Shown here one piece after another: positions 9,863-18,547 of a DNA stretch of 64,000 nt. The notes under the pieces were generated by a model, which was given only the letters and a program-made list of their open reading frames with translations, was not told the DNA's origin and did not search any database. The DNA lies in the NCBI GenBank assembly GCA_963770995.1, contig CAVYRS010000001.1, positions 3,968,001 through 4,032,000 of the forward strand, given 5' to 3'. The first letter of the stretch is position 1. Each line of letters starts with the position of its first letter. Both the position numbers and the translations under genes were made by a program. The stretch is from CAVSWN01 sp963770995 (GTDB lineage Bacteria; Acidobacteriota; Vicinamibacteria; Vicinamibacterales; CAVVIG01).

Positions 9863-11106
9863 CGCCGCGCGCGCACGCGCGCATCCGGCTGCATCTCGCG
9901 CTCATTCCGGCCTACATCTGCCTGGTATGGGGATGGGCGGATCTGTTCTCGCGCCTGCCCGTGGGACCCGGTTCGGAAGTGCACCGCGTCCGCGATTTCG
10001 CGGCGATTGCCTACATCCCGGGAGCGATCGCCAACCAGGGCGATGCCTCGGCGCTCTACGATTCGGATCGCCGCGCGGCCATGCTGGCGTCGCTCGTTCC
10101 GAATGTGCCGCCGGTCCGCTATCCGCCGTTCTACGGTCCGCAGATGTCGGTGCTGTTCAGTCCGCTGGCGCGGCTGCCCTACGAATGGGCGCTCGCGGCC
10201 TGGATGGCCATCACTGTCGCCGTGTATCTCGCATGCGCCTACGCGATCTGGAAAACGTGTCCGCGGCTTCAGGATCGTGCGGGACCGGTCCTGGTGCTGC
10301 TGCTCGCCGACCCGACGCTCTATTACACGGTCAGCTTCACGCAGATCTCGGCACTCGCCCTCGTCTGCGTGACCGGAGCGTTTTTCGCCCTGCGCGCCGA
10401 TCGACCAGTGCTCGCCGGCGCGTTCCTCGGCTCGCTGATTTACAAGCCATCGCTCGGCGTTGCTGTCGGCGTGGTCTTCCTGTGGGGCCTTGCCACGCCG
10501 AAGCTCGCACGCGATGCAGACGAGCGAAGGCGGGATTGGCGAATGACGCTGGGCGCCGTCGTCGGAGCGGCGGCGCAGCTGGCGGTCGGCGCGCTCTTCT
10601 GGGGTCCGGCGATCATCGGCGATTACATGCGCGCCCAGATTCGACTGATCCCCGACATGCGCGACGAGTTCTACATCCACCACCTGCACTCATGGCGCGG
10701 TTTCTTCGAGATCCTGGGCTTGCCGAACGCCGTGGCGCAGACCGGCTATGCGATTGCGGCGGTGCTGGTGCTCGGGCTGGCTGCTCGCTGCTGGCGGTCG
10801 GCGGCGCCGCTCCAGGTCCGCTACGCCCTTCTGCTGATTGCCACGGTGCTCGTCAACCCGCACGGCTACGTCTACGACGCGATCATCCTGATGCCCGCCT
10901 TCCTGTTGCTGTGGGATTGGGCCGAGACAACGCGCGAGGCGTTCGCGGTGAAGTTCGAGTGGCTGATGTACTTCTGCTATCTGTCGCCGCTCTTCGCGAT
11001 CGTCGCGTTGGTCGCACACGTGCAGCTGTCGGTGCCCGCGTTGACGTTGTTGGCTCTCGCGGCCGGTCGAGTCGCCATGCCTCGTCGCGCACAATCGGCT
11101 TTCTGA
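9838..11106 (+). CDS. GT87-family (DUF2029) membrane glycosyltransferase, copy 2
   Basis: Intact 422-residue polytopic protein and tandem paralogue of the preceding gene. The GTG at 9838 begins MALTGRDLTP, matching copy 1. About ten membrane helices are apparent. Conserved family features include an acidic first periplasmic loop (VRDFAAIAY), ALYDSDR, RYPPFYGPQM, YKPSLGVAVG and PHGYVYD. GT87 enzymes such as mycobacterial PimE transfer mannose from polyprenyl-phosphate mannose; the donor and acceptor here are unknown. The 25-base overlap with copy 1 suggests co-translation. Residues 218-231 (LATPKLARDADERR) are encoded by a single 42-bp palindromic unit that is doubled in copy 1. Confidence 0.82.
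   Translation: MALTGRDLTPRAHARIRLHLALIPAYICLVWGWADLFSRLPVGPGSEVHRVRDFAAIAYIPGAIANQGDASALYDSDRRAAMLASLVPNVPPVRYPPFYGPQMSVLFSPLARLPYEWALAAWMAITVAVYLACAYAIWKTCPRLQDRAGPVLVLLLADPTLYYTVSFTQISALALVCVTGAFFALRADRPVLAGAFLGSLIYKPSLGVAVGVVFLWGLATPKLARDADERRRDWRMTLGAVVGAAAQLAVGALFWGPAIIGDYMRAQIRLIPDMRDEFYIHHLHSWRGFFEILGLPNAVAQTGYAIAAVLVLGLAARCWRSAAPLQVRYALLLIATVLVNPHGYVYDAIILMPAFLLLWDWAETTREAFAVKFEWLMYFCYLSPLFAIVALVAHVQLSVPALTLLALAAGRVAMPRRAQSAF
10489..10532 (+). repeat. In-frame GAA-bulged palindrome in GT87 copy 2
   Basis: CGCC (10496-10499), GAA, GCTCG, a 13-base loop, CGAGC, GAA, GGCG (10529-10532). It starts with CTTGCCA, as the units at 9151 and 9193 do, and sits at the equivalent place in the paralogous gene. 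It is in frame and does not disturb the reading frame. Confidence 0.85.
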
Positions 11107-11107
11107 C

Positions 11108-12163
11108 TCAGCCGCGCGGACGGGTGGCCCAGCCGTCGACCAACTCCCGTACCGTCTCGGTCAACGATCGTGTGATGTCCCAGTCTGGATAATGGTTCTT
11201 CACGCGGGCCACGTTGCTGATGTAACAGATGTGATCGCCGGTGCGGGGCCGGTCGACGTACTCCCAGACCATCCGACGCCCCGTCAGCTCTTCGACCAGC
11301 GCGAACGCCTCGAGGATGGAACAGGAGTTCGCGCGGCCGCCGCCGATGTTGTAGACCTCGCCGCTGCGCGGATTGCGCCAGATCGCTTCGACGAGTCGCG
11401 CCACGTCGAGACTATGAATATTGTCGCGAACCTGTTTGCCTTTGTAGCCATACACACGGTATGGCATCCCCGTCATCTGCACCTTGACCAGGTATGACAG
11501 GAAGCCGTGCAGCTCCACACCGGAATGCTGCGGACCCGTGAGACATCCGCCGCGCAAGCAATGCGTCTTGAGCCCAAAGTAGCGACCGTACTCCTGCGTC
11601 ATGACATCGGCCGCGACCTTGCTGCAGCCGAAGATCGAATGGGTCGACCGATCGATCCGCATCTCCTCCGAGACGCCGCCGTAGTCTTCGGGTCGTGCAT
11701 ACTCCCAGCGGCTCTCGAGCTCGCGCAGTTCGAGCTCGTTCGGCGCATCACCGTACACTTTGTTCGTGGACATGAGCACGAACACCGCATCGGAGCTGTA
11801 ACGGCGGGTCGCCTCGAGGAGATACATCGTGCCGAGCGCATTGACCTCGAAGTCGTCGATCGGGCGGCTTGCGGCCAGGTCGTGACTTGGTTGGGCGGCA
11901 CAATGGATGATCAGGTCGAACGGTCCATTCGACCTGAACACGTCGTCGACGCCGGCCCTATCGCGGACGTCCAGGTCGTGATGCGTGAAATGGCGAGTGG
12001 TGTCGCGCAACCGGCGCAGGTTCCATCGGGTGTCGCCGTCGGGGCCGAAGAAGTCGGCCCGCATGTTGTTGTCGAGGCCCACTATCGCCCGGGCGCGCTC
12101 GTCGAAGTAGCTCACGAGCTCCGACCCGATGAGGCCACTCGACCCGGTGACGAGCACTTTCAT
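11108..12163 (-). CDS. NAD-dependent sugar-nucleotide epimerase/dehydratase (extended SDR)
   Basis: A 351-residue extended short-chain dehydrogenase, most like CDP-paratose 2-epimerase (RfbE)-type enzymes, which act on nucleotide sugars for glycan synthesis. The N-terminus has the Rossmann motif TGSSGLIG and LDNNMR (NAD ribose binding). IIHCAAQPSHD and the serine/threonine motif STNKVYGD follow. The expected YxxxK appears as IFGCSK, so the catalytic tyrosine is a phenylalanine. My recollection is that HSxFGxSK also occurs in a related SDR branch, so this need not mean inactivation. It converges on GT87 copy 2 with a 1-base gap. The ATG at 12163 starts exactly at the Rossmann strand. Substrate not determinable. 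Confidence 0.85.
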   Translation of the reverse strand: MKVLVTGSSGLIGSELVSYFDERARAIVGLDNNMRADFFGPDGDTRWNLRRLRDTTRHFTHHDLDVRDRAGVDDVFRSNGPFDLIIHCAAQPSHDLAASRPIDDFEVNALGTMYLLEATRRYSSDAVFVLMSTNKVYGDAPNELELRELESRWEYARPEDYGGVSEEMRIDRSTHSIFGCSKVAADVMTQEYGRYFGLKTHCLRGGCLTGPQHSGVELHGFLSYLVKVQMTGMPYRVYGYKGKQVRDNIHSLDVARLVEAIWRNPRSGEVYNIGGGRANSCSILEAFALVEELTGRRMVWEYVDRPRTGDHICYISNVARVKNHYPDWDITRSLTETVRELVDGWATRPRG

Positions 12164-12475
12164 CGCTGCCCTCGGCCAACGGAAGGCACGTCGCCCGGCA
12201 TGGTGCGGGCAGCCCGGACCGGCTCCGTCATCCGCGCCACGTCACCTCGTCGGAGCAACGTCGCGTTGTCATCATAGATGCTGATGCTGTATTGCCGTCG
12301 AAAGTACGCAGTTGAAGCCGGCATCGGCCATCTGACCGAAATCGCGGTCGATTTGCTCCAGGTGAACCACGTATCGGTTGGACGGGATAGTGCAGGAGTC
12401 GCACGGACAGGGTGGGGTCTGAGAACAAGGTCGGGATAACGTGTCAAGAGTGATACAATCAGTGCTCACCAGAGT
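12164..12475 (-). pseudogene. Possible decayed coding remnant upstream of the epimerase
   Basis: No intact gene lies in this stretch, but the minus strand reads protein-like in pieces that change frame. LLHYP (near 12395) runs on in another frame as SNRYVVHLEQIDRDFGQMAD (12310-12375) and again as RTFDGNTA. The HLEQIDRDF style resembles the start of glycoside-hydrolase-like proteins, but I cannot identify the family. It could be a decayed gene or noise in high-GC sequence. Confidence 0.25.
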
Positions 12476-12490
12476 GTCAACAGTGTTGAC
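12476..12490. promoter_or_regulatory. 15-bp perfect palindrome upstream of the pilin genes
   Basis: GTCAACA G TGTTGAC, a perfect inverted repeat about 137 bases upstream of the first pilin ATG, in a relatively AT-rich gap (12164-12627). The position and symmetry fit a dimeric regulator's operator. No clear promoter hexamers can be assigned with confidence nearby. Confidence 0.45.
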
Positions 12491-12627
12491 TCAGACATTC
12501 GTCTAGCTTACCTTGGTGGCGCAGGACGATTGTCCCTGTTGGCTCGCTATTTCCGTCGTTGTCATAAAGTGTCAGTAGACAAGCAACGGCTGAAACCGCT
12601 GCGACGCATTCTAAAGGAGTTTGTGAG

Positions 12628-12801
12628 ATGAAGAAGCTGTTCGCGAGATTCGTGCGTGAGACCGAAGGTCAGGACCTGATCGAGTACGCCTTGCTGGCCT
12701 CCGTGATTGCGCTAGGCGTGACCGCAGCGATGATGTATCTCCGTAACCAGCTGAACACCGAGTTCAGCAACATCGGCAATTCGATCACGGCCGGGTCCTA
12801 G
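12628..12801 (+). CDS. flp: Flp/Fap-type pilin, copy 1
   Basis: A 57-residue Flp pilin, the structural subunit of Tad pili used for surface attachment. It has a short charged leader (MKKLFARFVRETEG), then QDLIEYALLA with the glutamate at +5 and the EY pair typical of Flp, then a hydrophobic helix and a polar tail ending SITAGS. Cleavage is expected after the glycine, by the prepilin peptidase encoded at 13151. The ATG is preceded by a strong ribosome-binding site, AAAGGAG at 12613-12619, eight bases away; this is the best Shine-Dalgarno sequence in the locus and fits high expression. It is followed by a hairpin at 12829 and a second pilin. Confidence 0.95.
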   Translation: MKKLFARFVRETEGQDLIEYALLASVIALGVTAAMMYLRNQLNTEFSNIGNSITAGS

Positions 12802-12828
12802 TCCAGGTTTCTTCACCGGATTCATCGA

Positions 12829-12855
12829 ACGCCAGATATCTCGTGTATCTGGCGT
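12829..12855 (+). terminator. Hairpin between the two pilin genes
   Basis: A perfect 10-bp stem, ACGCCAGATA / TATCTGGCGT, around a 7-base loop, 27 bases after the first pilin stop. No T-run follows, so it is more likely an attenuator or an mRNA-stabilising 3' structure than a full terminator. It could make the first pilin the major product. Confidence 0.65.
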
Positions 12856-12952
12856 CCGCTGTCCCGGTCCGTGGTCGCGGCTGGGTTGCCTTCTGCGTTC
12901 GCGACTGGGGCAACGGGGTTTGGTTCGGTGGACGGTTCCGACGATCTCCTCG

Positions 12953-13126
12953 ATGCAAACGCTGTTTGAGCGGTTCCTCCGCGAGACCCACGGCCAGGAC
13001 CTCATCGAATACGCCATGCTCGCGGCGACGATTGCCTTGGGCGTGACTGCCGCGATGATGCTGGTGCGGAGTCAGCTGAATTCCAAATTCAGTAGCATCG
13101 GGAACTCGATCACCGCCGCGTCGTAG
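12953..13126 (+). CDS. flp: Flp-type pilin, copy 2
   Basis: A 57-residue paralogue of the first pilin with the same organisation: leader ending THG, then QDLIEYAMLA, the hydrophobic helix, and a tail ending SITAAS. The ATG at 12953 matches copy 1 in length and leader; the in-frame GTG at 12920 would add an unlikely N-terminus. Unlike copy 1 it has no convincing Shine-Dalgarno sequence, so it may be translated less. The two differ mainly at the leader and the middle (MYLRNQLNTEF versus MLVRSQLNSKF). It may be a minor or alternative subunit. Confidence 0.93.
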   Translation: MQTLFERFLRETHGQDLIEYAMLAATIALGVTAAMMLVRSQLNSKFSSIGNSITAAS

Positions 13127-13150
13127 CCGCGGCCGCGGCGGTGAACTGGA

Positions 13151-13663
13151 ATGGGAACGAATCAGGCCGTCGTGTTGGTGCTTGGTGCGATTGCGTGTGT
13201 TTGCGACATACGCACGCGCCGCATTCCGAACCTCCTCACCTTCGGCGGCGCGGCGCTCGCGATCGTCTATTCGCTGTGGGTTTCCGGTCTGAATGGACTC
13301 GTGTCGAGTGTCGGCGGCTGGGGGATCGGCTGCGCGCTGTTCCTGCCGATGTTCCTGCTCGGGGGCATGGGTGCGGGCGACGTGAAGCTGGCCGCGTGCA
13401 TCGGGGCATGGCTCGGCCCGATGGCTGCGGTGTTCTTCGCGCTGTACTCGGCAATCGCAGGTGGTGTCATGGCCGTCGGAGTGGCCCTGGCCACGGGATA
13501 CTTCAGGCAGGCGCTGGCAAACGTATGGCTGTTGCTCGCCCACTGGCGCGTCGTTGGCGTGCGGCCGCTTCACGAGCTGACGCTCGAGACCGCGAAGGGT
13601 CCGCGGCTCCCGTTCGCGCTGCCGATTGCCGCCGGCGCAATTGCTGCAATGTGGTTAAAATAA
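13151..13663 (+). CDS. cpaA: Prepilin peptidase (CpaA/TadV, type IV)
   Basis: A 170-residue A24-family aspartic peptidase that cleaves the Flp leader at the inner membrane. Both catalytic aspartates are visible: the first in CDIRTRRIPN after helix 1, the second in GMGAGDVKL, the GxGD motif. About five membrane helices fill the rest, and the methylase domain of PilD is absent, as usual for TadV. The ATG at 13151 gives a hydrophobic first helix directly. It lies 24 bases after the second pilin, as expected for Tad operons. Confidence 0.93.
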   Translation: MGTNQAVVLVLGAIACVCDIRTRRIPNLLTFGGAALAIVYSLWVSGLNGLVSSVGGWGIGCALFLPMFLLGGMGAGDVKLAACIGAWLGPMAAVFFALYSAIAGGVMAVGVALATGYFRQALANVWLLLAHWRVVGVRPLHELTLETAKGPRLPFALPIAAGAIAAMWLK

Positions 13664-13706
13664 AGCTTTTGCCCCGCTCGACCGATTAACTACTGAGGGA
13701 CTGCCC

Positions 13707-14580
13707 ATGGATCGCAACACGCGCACGTTGATCGTCGTGCTCGTCGCCCTCGCCGCCGCCGGCGTGGCCACGTTCGGTGTCGCCCGCGTCATTCGCAGCC
13801 GGCCCGTGGTCGAGCGCGAGGTCGCACACACGTACGTTGTCGCGGCAGCGCACACCCTGACGGTCGGCGCGATGGTGACTCCGCCCGACGTGAAGCTGAT
13901 TGCGTGGCCCGAGCGGACTCCCGTGCCGGGCGCCTTCGCGAAAATCGAGGACGTCGTCAACCGCGGCGTCGTCGCGCAGGTGCTCGAGAACGAGCCGATT
14001 ACGCCGACCAAGCTGGCGCCGGTCGGAGGCGGGGCCGGATTGCCTCCGACGATCACTCCCGGGATGCGGGCGCTGTCGGTGCGCGTCAACGAAGTCGTCG
14101 GCGTCGCCGGCTTCGTCGTGCCCGGCGCCCGCGTCGATGTCTGCGTGACGATGAACGACGGCAATGACACGGCGACGCGAGTCGTCGTCAGCAACGTGCA
14201 GGTGCTGACTGCCGGGACGCGGTACGATCAGGAAAAATCGAAGAGCGGGGAGCCGATTCCAACCTCCGTCGTGACGCTCCTGCTCACGCCCGAGGACTCC
14301 GCAGCGCGTCGTGCTGGCGTCGAGCGCCGGCGCTTTGATGCTCACGCTCCGCAATCCGCTCGATCAGGAACCGACGTCGACGGCGCCGACACGGACCGCC
14401 AACCTGTTCGGTGGGGCGGCCCCGCCGCCGAAGGCGCCGGCCGCGGAGCGGCCCGCGCGCGCCAGACCGGTCGTCGTCGTGCAGGCGCCGCCGCCGGTCG
14501 TTGCGCCGCCGCCGCCGCCCAAGCCCTACACCGTAGAGGCGATCCGCGGCGCGAAGCGCACGGAAGAAACGGTCAGATGA
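13707..14580 (+). CDS. cpaB: Flp pilus assembly protein CpaB/RcpC, frameshifted
   Basis: Periplasmic, membrane-anchored Tad component of about 290 residues. It has an N-terminal transmembrane helix (LIVVLVALAAAGVATFG), then a SAF domain (VAAAHTLTVGAMVTPPDVKL, WPERTPVPGAF), the RcpC core (GMRALSVRVNEVVGVAGFV, GARVDV) and a proline-rich tail before YTVEAIRGAKR. The frame shifts near 14300: TPEDSAARR becomes RVVLASSAGALMLTLRNP if one base of CCGCAG is removed. The true stop is therefore TGA 14578-14580, 12 bases before the secretin start. Probably a sequence error. Confidence 0.85.
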
Positions 14581-14592
14581 GAAAGGATTCGC

Positions 14593-16009
14593 GTGTCTAA
14601 CCCAGCGCTTTCCGCTCGGCCTTCGTTGCGAGCGGTGTTCCTCCTGACGGCTGTTCTCTCCGCCACGATTGGAGATGTGGCCCGGACCCAGGTCCTCACG
14701 TCCCAGGACCAGAGCGTGGCCACGGCGCGCGTATCGCTCACGGCCGGACGTTCGACGGTGCTGACGGTGGACTTCGACGTCACGCGCCTGGCGCTGACCA
14801 ATCCCGCCATCGCCGACGCCGTCGTGGTCGAGCCGCGGGAAATCCTGATCGACGGGAAAGCTCCGGGGACGGTCACGATGATTCTGTGGGGCGGCGAGCG
14901 ACGCGTCCAATACGACGTCGTCGTCGACCCGCCGGTCTCGGCGATCCAGCAGCAGCTGCGCAATCTCTTCCCGGGCGAAGACATCAACGTCAACGTGCAG
15001 GACGAGGCGACCACGCTCTCGGGCCGGGTTTCGAGCACCGCGGTGATGCTCAAAGCGGCCGAAATCGCGCAAATCACCTCGTCGAAAACCAAGGTCATCA
15101 ACCTGCTGCAGGTGCCGGGCGGTGGGACGAGCGATCAAGTCCTGCTGCAGGTACGGTTTGCCGAAGTCGATCGGCAGGCGCTGACTGATGCCGGCATTTC
15201 GCTCTTCACGGGTCCGGGCGGCTACAAAGACTGGCTTGTGCGTATCACGCCCAACTCGGCGGCGCCCACCTTCGCGGATGTCAGTGGGGGCCAGATCACC
15301 CTCGGCGATCTGCTGAACATCTTCGCCTTCAACACGAAGTTCAACGTCGGCGTGTTGATCCGAGCGCTGCAGTCGAAGGGGCTGCTGCAAAGTCTGGCCG
15401 AGCCGAATCTGATTGCGTACAACGGACAGGAAGCCAGCTTCCTGGCCGGCGGCGAGGTACCGATCCCGATCGTTCAGGGCGGCGCGATCGGTGCGATCAG
15501 CGTGCAATACAAGGAGTTCGGAATCCGCCTCAACTTCAGGCCGACGATCGCCGGCGACGTCATCCGGTTGAAAGTTCGTCCGGAGGTGAGCTCACTCGAC
15601 TTCGCCAACGGCGTCACCCTCGCCGGCTTCCGTATCCCGGCCCTGATCACGCGACGCGCTGAAACCGAAATCGAGCTCCGCGACGGCCAGTCGTTCGCGA
15701 TCGCGGGACTCATGAACAACATCTCGCAGGATGCCAGGAACCAGATTCCGCTTCTCGGCAGCTTGCCCGATCATCGGCTATCTCTTCAAGAACATGTCGG
15801 TCCGCAAGGAGCGGACGGAGTTGATGGTGTTGGTCACGCCGCATCTGGTGCGGCCGCTCGATCCGGATGAAGTCCCGTCGCTGCCGACTGACCCGAGGCA
15901 GTTCCTCAGACCGGGCGGCAACGGCGTCGGCGATGCGTTGCAGGGCGGCGGCGGGACGGTTGACGCGCCAACCTACCCCCCGACGCCGCGCAAGGGTTCC
16001 GGAGGATAG
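14593..16009 (+). CDS. cpaC: Tad secretin CpaC/RcpA, frameshifted near the 3' end
   Basis: Outer-membrane secretin channel for the Tad pilus, about 471 residues. It has a signal peptide, a pilus-secretin N-terminal domain (TLTVDFDVTRLALTNPAIADA), a BON-like segment (VNVQDEATTLSGRVSS), and the secretin domain with VLLQVRFAEVDRQALT, LAEPNLIAYNGQEASFLAGGE, GIRLNFRPTI and RRAETEIELRDGQSFAIAGLM. Near 15768 the frame changes: PLLGSLPDH should continue as PIIGYLFKN, then ELMVLVTPHLVRPLDPDE to TAG at 16009. The GTG at 14593 gives the signal peptide. This shift destroys only the last, highly conserved strand, so it is likely a sequence error. Confidence 0.88.
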
Positions 16010-16025
16010 GGAAAGCGATCCACGG

Positions 16026-17172
16026 ATGACGGGAACCGTCGGTATCATCGGCGTCAAAGACAAGCAGATCGAGGAATTCGTCCGCGTCGCGGGCATGCGC
16101 CCGCTCGTGCTGCAGATCGAGGACCTCGCCTCGGCGCGGGGGGCATTGTCCTCCACGCCGGATGTGGTGGTCGTAGACGTGCGGGCGGATCGCCACCTGC
16201 TCACGATGATCGCGGCGATCAAGCGCAGACACCCGTCGATGGGCCTGGCGATCGTCGTGCCGTCGCTCGACCCCGAGCTGATGCTGCAGGCGATGCGCGC
16301 CGGCGTCACGGAATGCCTCCCGGAGCCGATCACGCAGGGCGCACTCGAATCGGCCATCGGCCGCGTGATGGTGCAGCGCGCGGGGCCGGTCGAAGGACGC
16401 GTCTTCGCCATCATCGGCGCCAAGGGCGGTGTCGGGGCGACGACCATTGCCGTCAACTTCGCCGAAGCCATCGCCCGGGCTGCGGGCGAAACCCTGCTCA
16501 TCGATTTGAACGTGGCGACCGGCGACGCATCGGTGTTTCTCGGGGTCGATCCGCGGTTCACGCTGGTCGACGCACTCGAGAACACGCAGCGGCTCGACGA
16601 GAATTTCTTCCGCAGCCTCGTCGTGCACACGCCCTCGGGGCTGGATCTGCTGGCCTCGTCGGTTCGGGTGCTGGCCGAACAGCTCGATCCTCAGCGGATC
16701 CGGGTGCTCATCGACTTCGCGGTTCGTTACTATCGCGCGATCGTGCTCGACGTGCCGCGAGCGGATCCGTCCGCGCTCGACGCGCTCGATGCGGCCTCGT
16801 CGATCTTCGTCGTCGTCAATCACGAGCTGCCGACGTTGAGCAGCGCCTACCGCATCGTGTCGCGGCTGCGGCAGAAGTACGGCAGCGATCGCATCTCGCT
16901 CCTGGTCAACCGGTCGGACAAGCACTCGGACATTTCGTTGACGGACATCGAGAAGGCGGTCAACGCCAAGGTCAAGCACGTGTTTCCGAGCGAATACAAG
17001 CCGGCGCTGGCGGCGGCCAATCACGGGCAGCCGCTTGCCCGAATCCTCGGACGGCCGTCTGGCGGGCTCGTTCCACGAGTTCGTGCGGACGTTGACGGGA
17101 CCCGACAAGCGGGCCGAAGACACGAAACGCATGTTCGGCTGGCTCACGCCGAAACGGTCGTCGGCGGACTAG
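16026..17172 (+). CDS. cpaE: Tad localisation ATPase CpaE/TadZ, frameshifted near the 3' end
   Basis: ParA/MinD-superfamily protein of about 381 residues that positions the Tad machinery at the pole. The N-terminus is an atypical receiver-like domain (VVVVDVRADRHLL, then GVTECLPEPI). The ATPase domain begins near residue 130 with GAKGGVGATT: the signature lysine is kept but the P-loop lysine is Ala, as I recall for many CpaE proteins. LLIDLNVATGDAS and VLDVPRADPSALDALDAAS follow. An indel near 17050 moves the true end to the frame reading SFHEFVRTLTG and WLTPKRSSAD, stopping at TAG 17170-17172. The ATG at 16026 starts the receiver strand. Confidence 0.88.
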
Positions 17173-17211
17173 ATGGACGACGCACCAGGCAATCCGGAGT
17201 AAGGACGAACG

Positions 17212-18540
17212 ATGAATCCGCTGTCATCCTCACGCACGTCATACGCTGTCGATACCCGGCGGCCCGACTATCAGGAGCTGAAGAGCCGCCTCCACCAGGG
17301 GCTGCTCGATCGTCTCGATCTCGACCGGCTCGCGTTCGTCAAGCGCGAGGAGGCGGAGCCTGAGATACGCCGCCTCATCATCGCGATGCTCGAGCGCGAG
17401 ATGGAGGAGACCCCGCTCACGCTCTCGGAACGCGAGGTCCTCACCGGCGACGTCCTCAACGAGCTCTTCGGCCTGGGTCCACTGGAATTGCTGCTGCGCG
17501 ACCAGGCGATCTCGGACATCCTGGTCAACCGGTTCGATCAGGTGTACGTCGAACGCAACGGCATGCTCGAGCTCACCGAAGTGGTGTTCAAGGACGACCG
17601 CCATCTCCTCCGCATCATCGAGCGGATCGTGAGCGCGGTCGGCCGCCGCGTCGACGAATCGAGCCCGATGGTGGACGCGCGGCTCGCCGACGGCTCGCGC
17701 GTCAACGCCGTCATCCCGCCGATTACCATCGATGGTCCGGTGCTCTCGATCCGGCGTTTCCGCACGGACAAGATGGGCGCCAACGATCTCGTGGAGCGCG
17801 ACGCGCTCACCGAACCGATGCTCGATTTCCTGAACGCCGCTGTCGGGTCGCGCCTGAACGTCATCATCTCGGGCGGCACCGGCGCCGGCAAGACGACGCT
17901 GCTGAACGTTCTCTCCAGCTTCATCTCCGACCGGGAGCGCATCGTGACCATCGAGGACGCCGCCGAGCTCGTCCTGCGGCAGCGTCACGTCGTCCGCATG
18001 GAAACGCGGCCGGCGAACATCGAGGGCAAGGGGGCCGTCAAGCAGCGCGATCTCGTGATCAACGCCCTTCGTATGCGCCCCGACCGCATCATCGTCGGCG
18101 AGGTGCGCGGCGAAGAAGCGCTCGACATGCTCCAGGCGATGAACACGGGCCACGACGGCGGCTTGACGACGATTCACGCCAACGGCGCGCGCGACGCGCT
18201 GCACCGCATGGATACGATGGTGGCGATGGCCAGCCTCAACATCCCCGAACGCGCCATTCGTCAGCAGATCGCGTCGGCGATCAACCTGATCGTGCACGTG
18301 ACGCGTCTCTCCGACGGCCGCCGCAAGGTCACCCAGGTGTCCGAGCTGACGGGGATGGAAGGCGACGTCATCACCACGCAGGAAATCTTCTTGTTCGAAC
18401 GGACGGGAATCGGCGAGGATGGCAAGGTCAAAGGAAACTTCCGCGCCACGGGGATCCGGCCCAAGTGCGCCGATCGCATCGTGGCGTCCGGCAAGACGCT
18501 GACGCCGGGAATGTTCGAACACATCAAAGCGGTTGCCTGA
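17212..18540 (+). CDS. cpaF: Tad secretion ATPase CpaF/TadA
   Basis: Intact 442-residue type II/IV secretion ATPase that powers Flp pilus assembly and, in some Tad systems, retraction. Visible features are ISDILVNRFDQVYVERNG in the N-terminal domain; ISGGTGAGKTT, Walker A near residue 221; TIEDAAEL, the Asp box; RPDRIIVGEVRGEEALDMLQAMNTGHDG, Walker B plus His box; and TTIHAN. The ATG at 17212 follows cpaE by 39 bases. Downstream tadB and tadC follow within a few bases, as in canonical Tad operons. No frame problems are seen here. Confidence 0.96.
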   Translation: MNPLSSSRTSYAVDTRRPDYQELKSRLHQGLLDRLDLDRLAFVKREEAEPEIRRLIIAMLEREMEETPLTLSEREVLTGDVLNELFGLGPLELLLRDQAISDILVNRFDQVYVERNGMLELTEVVFKDDRHLLRIIERIVSAVGRRVDESSPMVDARLADGSRVNAVIPPITIDGPVLSIRRFRTDKMGANDLVERDALTEPMLDFLNAAVGSRLNVIISGGTGAGKTTLLNVLSSFISDRERIVTIEDAAELVLRQRHVVRMETRPANIEGKGAVKQRDLVINALRMRPDRIIVGEVRGEEALDMLQAMNTGHDGGLTTIHANGARDALHRMDTMVAMASLNIPERAIRQQIASAINLIVHVTRLSDGRRKVTQVSELTGMEGDVITTQEIFLFERTGIGEDGKVKGNFRATGIRPKCADRIVASGKTLTPGMFEHIKAVA

Positions 18541-18547
18541 ATCGACT

